A stretch of 5,566 nucleotides of DNA, from assembly GCA_945889545.1 (NCBI GenBank), contig CAMDCC010000205.1:1-5566 (forward strand). Direction: 5' to 3'. The stretch comes from Bifidobacterium breve (GTDB lineage: Bacteria; Actinomycetota; Acidimicrobiia; IMCC26256; PALSA-555). The translations under genes were made by a program, and so were the position numbers. Positions 1 to 5,328 of this stretch are shown in pieces; positions within the stretch are counted from its first letter, which is position 1; each line of letters begins with the position of its first letter. The notes under the pieces were generated by a model. It saw nothing but the letters and a program-made list of their open reading frames with translations, searched no databases and was not told where the DNA came from.

Positions 1-74
1 CACACGAGATGACCGAGGTGTCGTTCCACCCAATCGGCGGCGGCGTCGAAGCTCGGGTTCGGGACGTGCGACAT
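1..74 (-). CDS. Partial unrecognised protein (N-terminal 24 codons)
   Basis: The minus strand opens with ATG at 74 and stays open to the window edge, so only the first 24 residues are visible (beginning MSHVPNPSFDAAADWVERHL). The start is well supported by a strong Shine-Dalgarno GAGGAG at 86-81, six bases upstream. The visible piece is amphipathic, with no signal peptide, membrane segment or catalytic motif, and I do not recognise the family. It is transcribed divergently from the MpaB-type oxygenase, with 65 bp between the two start codons, so the pair may share a control region. The reading frame is fairly sure; the function is unknown. Confidence 0.6.
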   Translation of the reverse strand, partial: MSHVPNPSFDAAADWVERHLGHLV

Positions 75-80
75 GATCAG

Positions 81-86
81 CTCCTC
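81..86 (-). promoter_or_regulatory. Shine-Dalgarno site GAGGAG
   Basis: Read on the minus strand this is GAGGAG, six bases before the ATG at 74. It fixes the start of the truncated leftmost gene. The divergent plus-strand gene has nothing comparable. Confidence 0.6.
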
Positions 87-117
87 TGCGCCGTTCGTCC
101 CGCTGCGGGCCATCGGG

Positions 118-123
118 TACGCT
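118..123 (+). promoter_or_regulatory. Possible -10 element TACGCT before the oxygenase gene
   Basis: TACGCT fits the loose actinobacterial -10 pattern TAnnnT and lies 16 bases before the GTG at 140. No good -35 is visible; TTCGTC at 94-99 is a weak candidate at 18-bp spacing. If used, it would give a very short leader, in keeping with the lack of a Shine-Dalgarno site before 140. The same hexamer recurs at 3237-3242 before the DUF2071 gene. This is a weak prediction. Confidence 0.2.
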
Positions 124-139
124 TTGGCTCCCCGCCCTC

Positions 140-1096
140 GTGACGCCGAACAACGACCGAGCGACGAAGACCGTTGAAACGTTGATCCGAGAACTCAAGG
201 ACAAGATAGTCGGGCCGACCACGGCGTTGTTCGCTCACGGTCCGCAACCTCTCGAGCACACCCTCGACTACGACGGCGACCCGGGATTGCTCGGCCCTGA
301 CTCGATGTCGTGGCGCGTTATCGGCGACGCTGCCGCGTTCGTGGGCGGGATTCGGGCGCTGCTCGTCCAAACGGCCCACCCCGAAGTGGTTGCGGGCGTG
401 GAACAGCATTCGCGGTACCGGGCCGACCCGCTCGGACGCCTGTCCCGAACGTCGGTCTACGTCACCGAGACAACGTATGGCGCGATGGCCGAAGTCGCAG
501 CGGCGGTCGGCGTGGTTCGCACGGCGCACCGGCCGGTGCACGGTCGATCCGAACGCAGCCGGGCCTACAGCGCCGGCACGCCGGAGCTGGCAGCCTGGGT
601 TCACAACGTGCTGACCAATTCCTTCCTTGCCGCGTATCAAAGCTTCGGACCGTGCCCGCTCACCCTCGCCGAGGCCGACCAGTTCGTTGCCGAGCAGACG
701 CGCATCGGGGCCCTCCTCGACGCCTCCCCGTTACCGTCCACGGCGGACGGGCTGGCTCGCTGGATCACCGAGCACCCGGCGCTCGCGAGTACACGCCACC
801 AGAGGGATGCAGTGGAGTTCCTCCGGCACCCACCGCTCCCGCTCTCCGTCCGCCTCGGGTATCGCCTGCTCTTCGGAGCCGCGGTCGTGACGATTCCCCC
901 CGGCATTCGAGACATCATCGGACTGACATCGACCAAAGGCGCAAGGCAGATCGGGAGCGCCAGCGTACGGAGCTTGCGCTGGGCGCTCGGCGCGTCGCCG
1001 TCGTGGCACCTCGCGCTCGTCCGGGCCGGAGCACCGGTGCCCGACGGTCTGTTCCGGCAACCGCTGCCCACCGGAGCAGGGCGTGGCGCTGGGTAG
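140..1096 (+). CDS. Oxygenase MpaB / latex-clearing-protein family (DUF2236)
   Basis: This 318-residue protein is a member of the MpaB/Lcp catalytic-domain family (DUF2236, PF09995). These are all-helical oxygenases; characterised members are the heme-b rubber oxygenase Lcp and fungal MpaB. The domain runs from about residue 50 to 300 with the family landmarks in order: GPDSMSWRV (52-60), GGIRALLVQTAHP (69-81), RADPLGRLSRT (94-104), AHRPVHG (129-135), WVHNVLTNSFLAAY (153-166), FLRHPPLPL (227-235) and RWALG (280-284). R100, T104 and H134 keep the spacing recalled for R164, T168 and H198 of LcpK30; H130 is the other candidate ligand. There is no signal peptide or clear membrane helix, so it is probably cytoplasmic. 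The GTG at 140 lacks a Shine-Dalgarno site; an in-frame TTG at 182 is an alternative. It stands alone, divergent from the left gene and convergent with the dps remnant. The family call is firm; the substrate is unknown. Confidence 0.9.
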   Translation: MTPNNDRATKTVETLIRELKDKIVGPTTALFAHGPQPLEHTLDYDGDPGLLGPDSMSWRVIGDAAAFVGGIRALLVQTAHPEVVAGVEQHSRYRADPLGRLSRTSVYVTETTYGAMAEVAAAVGVVRTAHRPVHGRSERSRAYSAGTPELAAWVHNVLTNSFLAAYQSFGPCPLTLAEADQFVAEQTRIGALLDASPLPSTADGLARWITEHPALASTRHQRDAVEFLRHPPLPLSVRLGYRLLFGAAVVTIPPGIRDIIGLTSTKGARQIGSASVRSLRWALGASPSWHLALVRAGAPVPDGLFRQPLPTGAGRGAG

Positions 1097-1123
1097 GTCG
1101 CCGTGATCCGCAGGACCGGAGTC

Positions 1124-1146
1124 GACAACCGAGAGGGGCTCGGGTC
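1124..1146. terminator. Candidate hairpin between convergent genes
   Basis: GAC-AA-CCGAG-AGGGG-CTCGG-GTC folds as a 5-bp GC-rich stem (1129-1133 with 1139-1143) extended by three pairs (1124-1126 with 1144-1146) across a two-base bulge. It lies between the oxygenase stop and the end of the minus-strand dps remnant, where a bidirectional terminator would be expected. No U-tract follows on either strand, so this is a weak call. Confidence 0.3.
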
Positions 1147-1161
1147 AGGCCGACGCGAGTG

Positions 1162-1408
1162 TCACGTGAGGAGGCTGCGAAGCATCCAAGCGGTCTCCTC
1201 GTGGACCTGCCGGCGTTGGGGCGAACTCGTTGTGCTGCGTCTCGAACATGAGGTGCAGGGTCTGGAAAATGGGGCCGACGACGTTCCAGTGGTAGTTGTG
1301 CGTCTTGGGGTACCGGGTGTAAGAAACAGTGAGCAGCCGTGAGATTCTGTCCGTGATGGCCTAGCGGTCGGCCTCGCCGATACCGATGTCGATCACGGGT
1401 TCGGCCAC
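1162..1408 (-). pseudogene. dps: dps remnant: ferritin-like DNA-protection protein, inactivated
   Basis: Dps proteins form dodecamers that oxidise and store iron and protect DNA in stress. The minus strand shows the family in pieces. From a likely GTG at 1408 it reads AEPVIDIGIGEADR, then an in-frame TAG (1363-1361) where homologues usually have Q. The same frame continues AITDRISRLL, KTHNYHWNVVGP and FQTLHLMFETQHNEFA, the Dps ferroxidase helix pair. At about 1221-1213 the frame changes and the text jumps to QRRQVHEETAWMLRSLLT followed by TGA (1164-1162), the typical Dps C-terminus. About 82 codons remain where roughly 160 are usual, so some 75-85 codons are gone. The two His ligands (in HWNV and TLH) and a Glu equivalent survive, but the D58/E62 pair of Listeria Dps numbering is lost. 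It begins 17 bp after the 58-residue membrane protein, as the last gene of that operon. Identification is firm; a sequence or assembly error is the alternative to true decay. Confidence 0.88.
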
Positions 1409-1425
1409 TGGGGATACGCCTCTGG

Positions 1426-1602
1426 TCAGCCGCCGGCCTCGTTCGGGCCGGCCGTCGGCTCGGTAAACATCGGCCTCGAGGCCGATCGCTCGTCCTGCGA
1501 CTCGGCGACCCGACCCAACCAAATACCGCCCGCCATGACCGCGCCCCAGATGGTGAGCGCGAAGACGGCGATTCCGACACTGAAGATGACGGTCTCGCTC
1601 AT
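1426..1602 (-). CDS. Small single-span membrane protein, 58 aa
   Basis: I do not recognise a named family. The protein begins MSETVIFSVGIAVFALTIWG. Residues 5-30 form one strongly hydrophobic helix rich in small residues (GAVMAGG at 20-26). A polar, disordered-looking tail of about 28 residues follows, rich in Ser, Glu, Pro and Gly. Its ATG (1602-1600) overlaps the TGA of the upstream small membrane gene as ATGA, which argues for translational coupling and for this start over the longer upstream frame; a GGGGAA stretch lies just before it. The dps remnant starts 17 bp downstream. The hydrophobic N-terminus could be a signal anchor. A helper or partner of the 72-residue protein is inferred from the overlap only. 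Confidence 0.7.
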   Translation of the reverse strand: MSETVIFSVGIAVFALTIWGAVMAGGIWLGRVAESQDERSASRPMFTEPTAGPNEAGG

Positions 1603-1817
1603 CGCTGTTCCCCACTGCGAACCCGCCGGGCGACCTCGGATACCGGGGCGAGCAACAGTGTCCCCAACGAGTGGATCGACGGGACCCAGAGACCGACGAA
1701 GATGCCCGCCATTTCTTCGTCCTTCACGAAGTACAACCACACCGAGAAGAGAAAGGAGAGGAAGCCGGCAGCGACGAAAGGAAGTCGAGCACGAAGCGAT
1801 GGATAGAGTTTGGGCAT
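1599..1817 (-). CDS. Small two-span membrane protein, 72 aa
   Basis: No named family is recognised. Two hydrophobic helices are visible: about 12-31 (LPFVAAGFLSFLFSVWLYF) and about 37-58 (AGIFVGLWVPSIHSLGTLLL), joined by a short acidic turn KDEE at 32-35. Positive residues at both ends (PSLRAR at 6-11; RRVRSGEQR at 64-72) suggest a hairpin with both termini inside. The ATG at 1817 is chosen because a near-perfect GGAGGT (1828-1823) lies five bases upstream; the reading frame extends further back but without a ribosome site. It is the first gene of a minus-strand unit followed by the 58-residue membrane protein (ATGA overlap) and the dps remnant. The function is unknown. Confidence 0.75.
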   Translation of the reverse strand: MPKLYPSLRARLPFVAAGFLSFLFSVWLYFVKDEEMAGIFVGLWVPSIHSLGTLLLAPVSEVARRVRSGEQR

Positions 1818-1949
1818 CGGATACCTCCGGCACTGAAATTGATCCACACTACGTCGTGGTACGGACAGATGCACGCATATGCCGACTAGGACCACCGGCG
1901 TAGGGGCGGGCAAGATATAGGCTCAGGGCACTGAAGCAGAGAGGTGGGC
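1818..1949. promoter_or_regulatory. Divergent intergenic control region
   Basis: This 132-bp gap separates the minus-strand small-membrane/dps operon from the FAD oxidoreductase gene and should hold both promoters. Visible elements: GGAGGT (1828-1823, minus), the ribosome site of the 72-residue protein; AGAGAGG (1938-1944, plus), five bases before ATG 1950; an AT-rich GATATAGGCT (1914-1923) that could supply a -10 for the plus strand (TAGGCT, 1918-1923), without a good -35; and a nine-base direct repeat GGCACTGAA at 1829-1837 and 1927-1935, one copy near each start. Promoter positions are guesses; the ribosome sites are convincing. Confidence 0.4.
1938..1944 (+). promoter_or_regulatory. Shine-Dalgarno site deciding the FAD oxidoreductase start
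   Basis: AGAGAGG ends five bases before ATG 1950. The in-frame GTG at 1944 overlaps this site and cannot use it, so ATG 1950 is preferred. Confidence 0.55.
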
Positions 1950-3200
1950 ATGGTCGACGTCGTCATCGTGGGCGCCGGTCTCGCTGGTCTCGTGTGCGCC
2001 CAAGACCTCGCCCGAGCGGGCTTCGAATGCCGGGTGCTCGAGGCTTCCGACGGCGTAGGTGGCCGCGTACGAACCGACAGGGTGGACGGGTTTCTACTCG
2101 ACCGTGGGTTTCAGGTCGTACTCACCGGCTATCCGCAGGTGCAACAGCGTTTCGATGTCGACGCGCTCGAACTGTGCTTGTTCGATCCCGGCGCGATCGT
2201 TCGCGTGCGCGGCGGATTCCACCGTGTCGTCGATCCGTTGCGCCGACCGCTGCAGATCGCGAGCACCGTCGCCGCGCCGATCGGCACTCTTGCCGACAAG
2301 GCTCGTCTCGCCAGGATGATCATCGACGTTCGGCGCCACCCAGTGCGTAGGCTTCTCCGCAGGCCCGATACGACCACCGCAGTGCGGTTGGCGAACGCCG
2401 GGTTCTCGCCGCGCATGATCGCGTCGTTCTGGCTGCCGTTGTTCGCAGGCATCCAGTTGGATCCGGACCTCGAAGTGTCGAGCCGGCGCTTCGACGTCAT
2501 ATTGCGCATGCTGGCCGTTGGTGCCACGGGTGTACCGCGATTCGGGATGGGCGCGTTGGCCGCACAGCTTGCGTCGACGTTGCCCGACGACACGGTGCGA
2601 CTCGGGGCGCGGGTCGCTCGAATCGACGAGTCCGGCGTGTGGCTCGACGACGGAGAGCGCGTCACCGCGCGGGCCGTCGTCGTGGCCACCGAAGGGCCAT
2701 CGGCCCATCGGTTGCTCGGTGCGCGTATGCCGGATCCGGGATCTCGAGCGGCTGCGTGCTGCTGGTTCGCCGCGCCGAGCGCTCCGATGCCGGGACGAAC
2801 CCTGATGCTCGACGGTGAGCGCAGTGGTCCGGCGAAGAACGTCGCCGTGATGAGCGGGGTCTCGCCATCGTATGCACCGCCCAGCCGAGCGCTCATCGCA
2901 GCTGCAGTGCCCGGCCCCGACGCGCTCGATCCGACCGTCACGGATCGGGTTCGAGAGCAACTGGCGCGTTGGTTCGATTCGCACACGTCTGATTGGGAAC
3001 ATCTCCGCACCGATGTGATCGCCCACGGACAGCCTGCGCAACGTCCACCGTTCGGTCCGAAGCAACGGGTTGCGCTGGGAGATGGGTTGTTCGTGTGCGG
3101 CGACCACCGCGACACGGCATCGACGCAAGGCGCGATGTTCAGCGGCGAGCGAGCGGCAGCCGCGGTTCTTCGTCACCTCAGCGGTCGAGCCGTACGTTGA
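1950..3200 (+). CDS. FAD-dependent oxidoreductase, amine-oxidase/phytoene-desaturase type
   Basis: A 416-residue flavoprotein of the amine-oxidase superfamily (PF01593-like), which also contains phytoene desaturases and protoporphyrinogen oxidases; the substrate cannot be read from the sequence. The N-terminal Rossmann unit has VIVGAGLAGL (5-14, GxGxxG), the ribose-binding acid E31 in VLEAS, and GVGGRVRTDR (35-44), the second FAD signature. A mid-domain of variable sequence follows (about 90-210), then a return strand RAVVVATEGP (241-250). The C-terminal flavin motif is LFVCGDHRDTASTQGAMFSGERAA (about 380-403). The length is normal, there is no signal peptide, and a cytoplasmic or membrane-associated enzyme is expected. 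ATG 1950 is preferred over the GTG at 1944 because of the AGAGAGG ribosome site. The gene is divergent from the small-membrane/dps operon and is followed by a 164-bp gap. The family is firm; a role in carotenoid or other lipid chemistry is only possible. Confidence 0.9.
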   Translation: MVDVVIVGAGLAGLVCAQDLARAGFECRVLEASDGVGGRVRTDRVDGFLLDRGFQVVLTGYPQVQQRFDVDALELCLFDPGAIVRVRGGFHRVVDPLRRPLQIASTVAAPIGTLADKARLARMIIDVRRHPVRRLLRRPDTTTAVRLANAGFSPRMIASFWLPLFAGIQLDPDLEVSSRRFDVILRMLAVGATGVPRFGMGALAAQLASTLPDDTVRLGARVARIDESGVWLDDGERVTARAVVVATEGPSAHRLLGARMPDPGSRAAACCWFAAPSAPMPGRTLMLDGERSGPAKNVAVMSGVSPSYAPPSRALIAAAVPGPDALDPTVTDRVREQLARWFDSHTSDWEHLRTDVIAHGQPAQRPPFGPKQRVALGDGLFVCGDHRDTASTQGAMFSGERAAAAVLRHLSGRAVR

Positions 3201-3364
3201 CGTTGCCGTGCGAATCCGCAGTCCGTCCGGGACCCGTACGCTGCGGGCGTGGAGAATGCGCGGGTGTTGGGTGATCGGCTGATGCGCATGCCGGGCGAGA
3301 TGGGACCTGCAGCTCACGCCTCGACGCGCACGTTGCTGGTCGAAAGCCGAGCCGAGCGCATCCA
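3201..3364. other. Non-coding gap with possible promoter
   Basis: No convincing gene is visible on either strand. A GTG at 3249 opens a short plus frame of about 55 codons, but its product resembles nothing known and it runs out of frame into DUF2071. TACGCT (3237-3242) could be a -10 for the downstream operon; TTGACG (3197-3202) is too far upstream to be its -35. No terminator hairpin with a U-tract is seen after the FAD oxidoreductase. Confidence 0.35.
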
Positions 3365-4112
3365 GTGCCCGAGCCGATCGCTCCCGATGCACCGCGCCAC
3401 GTCGCGCAACCGGTGATGCTGCAAGGCTGGCGCGACTTGACCGCGCTGCGAGCCGACCGAGGTACAGGCCCTCCTCCCAAAGGGGTTCGTCGTCGACACC
3501 TTCGACGGCTCGGCCTGGGTGGGTCTGATCCCGTTTCACATGCGCCGCATCCGTCTCCCCGGCCTGCCGCCGCTCGGCCCACTGTCGACGTTTCCCGAGA
3601 CGAACATCCGTACCTACATCGTCGACCCGACCGGTCGCCGTGGGGTGTGGTTCCTCAGCCTCGACATCACGCGACTGCTCCCGACGGCCGTTGCTCGGCT
3701 CGGCTATCGCCTGCCGTATTGTTGGTCGACGATGGCGATCGACGGCGAAGGTCATGGCGAGGGCGCGAAGCGCCGCTACGCGTCGCAGCGCCGGTGGCCT
3801 CGGGGTGGGGCGAAGAGCCTGGTCACGGTGCGGATCGGCCGCCAGATCGCCGCGTGCGACCTCACCGAGCTCGATCACTTCCTCACTGCGCGCTGGGCGC
3901 TCGGCACCACGTTCGGTCGGCGCCTCATGTGGGCTAAGGTCACTCATCCACCCTGGCCCATTCACTCGGCGGAGCTGCTCGAGTGCGATGAGTCGCTCGT
4001 TGCCGCCGCGGGCCTACGGCTACCTCGCGGCGAGCCGATCGTCCGATGGTCGCCCGGGGTCGAGGTGCGAATCGGAGTTCCGCGATCGTTCCGAAGGAGC
4101 AACCTGAGATGA
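3365..4112 (+). pseudogene. DUF2071 (YqjF-like) protein gene, frameshifted near codon 29
   Basis: DUF2071 (PF09844) proteins are about 240-250 residues long and of unknown function. The reading starts at GTG 3365 with PRHVAQPVMLQGWRDLTALR, the normal family N-terminus. It must then move +1 at about 3447-3452 to continue CEPTEVQALLPKGFVVDTFD, GSAWVGLIPFHM, FPETNIRTYIVDPTGRRGVW, RRYASQRRWP, FLTARWALGT, PPWPIHSAELLE and SPGVEVRIG up to TGA 4112. In the second frame a TGA at 3438-3440 blocks extension upstream, and the first start codon is GTG 3519, which would omit about 50 residues. Everything after the shift looks conserved, so the lesion is recent or a sequence error. The usual LHWR segment is missing right at the shift, suggesting an 11-bp deletion. 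The stop overlaps the SDR start as ATGA. Family identification is firm; loss of function is likely, not proven. Confidence 0.85.
4093..4099 (+). promoter_or_regulatory. Shine-Dalgarno site deciding the SDR start
   Basis: GAAGGAG lies nine bases before ATG 4109, inside the last codons of the DUF2071 frame. It picks this ATG over the in-frame GTG at 4046, which would add 21 non-family residues. Confidence 0.6.
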
Positions 4113-4792
4113 CCACGAACCTCGACGGCGCAGTCGTCGCCGTCGTCGGCGCAAGCGGCGGCCTCGGGGCGCCGATCGCTCGCCTGCTCGCCGAGCGGGG
4201 TGCGCGCTTGGTGCTCGCCGGGCGGCGGACAGATCGTCTCGCCGCACTGGCCATCGACGGTGCCTCGACCGTCGCGCTCGACGTGCGCAACGTCGACGCT
4301 GGCGACTCCCTCGTCGCCGCGGCGCACGACGCGTTCGGTCGACTCGACGGCGTCGTCAACGCCGCCGGTGTCGTGGCCTTCGGACCGTTGACCGACACCG
4401 ACGACGTGGTGCTCGAGGAGCTCTTCCTAACCAACGTCCTCGGACCGCTCTGGTTGATCAAACGAGTAGTACCCGCGCTGGCCGTGACACGTGGATTCTT
4501 CCTGAACATCAGCGCAGTGGTCGCGGAAGCGCCGATGCCGGGCATGGTCGCGTACTCCGCGTCGAAAGCCGCGTTGACCGGCGCAGACCGAGCGCTGGTC
4601 CGCGAGTTGCGACGTCGCCACGTGCGCGTGTGCGATGCCCGTCCACCCCACACCGAGACCGGACTCGCCGAACGGCCCCTGGCCGGCGTGAGCCCTTCTT
4701 TGCCCGTAGGGATGTCGCCCGAGCGTGTCGCGGCGCGCATACTGGCCGCCATCGAGGCCGAGGAGACCGAGGTCGCGGCGGATCAGTTCTGA
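4109..4792 (+). CDS. Short-chain dehydrogenase/reductase (SDR), 227 aa
   Basis: A classical SDR, an NAD(P)-dependent oxidoreductase acting on alcohol or carbonyl groups. Landmarks in order: cofactor loop VVGASGGLG (12-20, GxxxGxG), AGRR after the second strand (37-40; the basic pair favours NADP(H)), LDVR (57-60), NAAG (84-87), N109 of the fourth helix, S135 in LNISAVV, and Y149 and K153 in YSASK, so the full N-S-Y-K tetrad is present. The post-catalytic loop reads RPPHTETGL (178-186) rather than the usual PGxxxT, a feature of a recognisable SDR subgroup. ATG 4109 is set by GAAGGAG (4093-4099) and by the ATGA overlap with the DUF2071 stop, implying translational coupling in an operon. Length is at the short end for the family. 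It is probably cytoplasmic; the substrate is unknown. Confidence 0.92.
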   Translation: MTTNLDGAVVAVVGASGGLGAPIARLLAERGARLVLAGRRTDRLAALAIDGASTVALDVRNVDAGDSLVAAAHDAFGRLDGVVNAAGVVAFGPLTDTDDVVLEELFLTNVLGPLWLIKRVVPALAVTRGFFLNISAVVAEAPMPGMVAYSASKAALTGADRALVRELRRRHVRVCDARPPHTETGLAERPLAGVSPSLPVGMSPERVAARILAAIEAEETEVAADQF

Positions 4793-4841
4793 TCTGACGA
4801 TCCGCAGGTGATGTGGGCGCGGCGATGTCACGCCGGGTCGG

Positions 4842-5303
4842 GTGGTGAGCGAGGCTGTCGGCGTGGCGTTCGACGCAGCACTGATCTCCATGCATCTCGC
4901 TGCGACGGCAGCGATGGTCGGGCTCATCTGGTTCGTGCAGGTTGTGCACTATCCGTTGTTCGAGGCGGTTGGGCGCGCGGAGTTCGTGTCCTATGAGACG
5001 GCGCATCGTTTCCGGACCGCAATTGTCGTCGGACCACTGATGGCCGCCGAGGCCTTGACCGCAGGACTCCTCGTGCTGACGCCGCCCACGGGTGTCGGGC
5101 GGGGTTTGCCGCTCGCGGGCGTCGGGGTTCTCGCCGTGGTCCACCTGAGTACCGTGTGCCAGCAGGTGCCGCGCCACGCTGAGCTGAGCCGCGGCTACGA
5201 CGAATCGGCGCACCGCCGCCTGGTGCGCTCGAACTGGATACGGACGGTCGGGTGGTCAGCTCGTTGCGTGATTGCCGTCGTGATGGTGCTGGTGGCGTCG
5301 TGA
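4842..5303 (+). CDS. Four-helix integral membrane protein, DUF1772-like
   Basis: A 153-residue membrane protein of an uncharacterised type reminiscent of DUF1772-like proteins; that match is by eye. Predicted helices are about 11-34 (ALISMHLAATAAMVGLIWFV), 58-80, 88-106 and 134-152, which puts both ends on the same side. Conserved-looking polar motifs are VQVVHYPLF (32-40), YETAHRFR (51-58), HLSTVCQQVPRH (101-112) and AHRRLVRSNWIRT (123-135). The histidines (H18, H36, H55, H101, H112, H124) sit in or beside helices and could bind heme or metal, an inference only. It begins 49 bp after the SDR, in the same direction. The start is uncertain: GTG 4842 and GTG 4845 have poor ribosome sites, while GTG 4863 has GAGG (4851-4854) eight bases upstream and would remove seven residues before helix 1. 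Confidence 0.8.
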   Translation: MVSEAVGVAFDAALISMHLAATAAMVGLIWFVQVVHYPLFEAVGRAEFVSYETAHRFRTAIVVGPLMAAEALTAGLLVLTPPTGVGRGLPLAGVGVLAVVHLSTVCQQVPRHAELSRGYDESAHRRLVRSNWIRTVGWSARCVIAVVMVLVAS

Positions 5304-5328
5304 ACCGACGCGAATTGCTCTTGGAACG

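Noticed and set aside
310..1251. 313-codon plus-strand ORF overlapping the MpaB-type gene
   Set aside because: The Arg/Pro/Gly-rich product is typical of an out-of-frame shadow, while the other frame carries all the DUF2236 landmarks.
1103..1342. 79-codon plus-strand ORF between the oxygenase and the small membrane genes
   Set aside because: It is antisense to the recognisable dps remnant and its product resembles nothing.
1361..1363. TAG in the dps remnant as a recoded or read-through codon
   Set aside because: TAG is the normal stop of the MpaB-type gene (1094-1096), and dps also has a downstream deletion with a frame change, so decay is simpler.
1873..1882. Palindrome GCATATGC in the divergent region as an operator
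   Set aside because: At eight bases it is too short to claim, and no second copy is seen.
3249..3414. Short plus-strand frame starting at GTG 3249 as a small gene
   Set aside because: There is no ribosome site and no recognisable product, and it overlaps the DUF2071 N-terminus out of frame.
3447..3452. Programmed +1 frameshift in the DUF2071 gene
   Set aside because: There is no slippery sequence or stimulatory structure, and conserved residues (HWR) are missing at the same point, which points to a deletion.
2094..3965. 623-codon minus-strand ORF opposite the FAD oxidoreductase and DUF2071 genes
   Set aside because: It is very long, but its product is Arg/His/Pro-rich with no domain, and both plus-strand genes have clear family motifs. 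Antisense open frames are common in GC-rich DNA.
4781..4794. Inverted repeat GATCAG-TT-CTGATC at the SDR stop as a terminator
   Set aside because: A two-base loop cannot close properly, there is no U-tract, and the downstream gene is only 49 bp away in the same direction.
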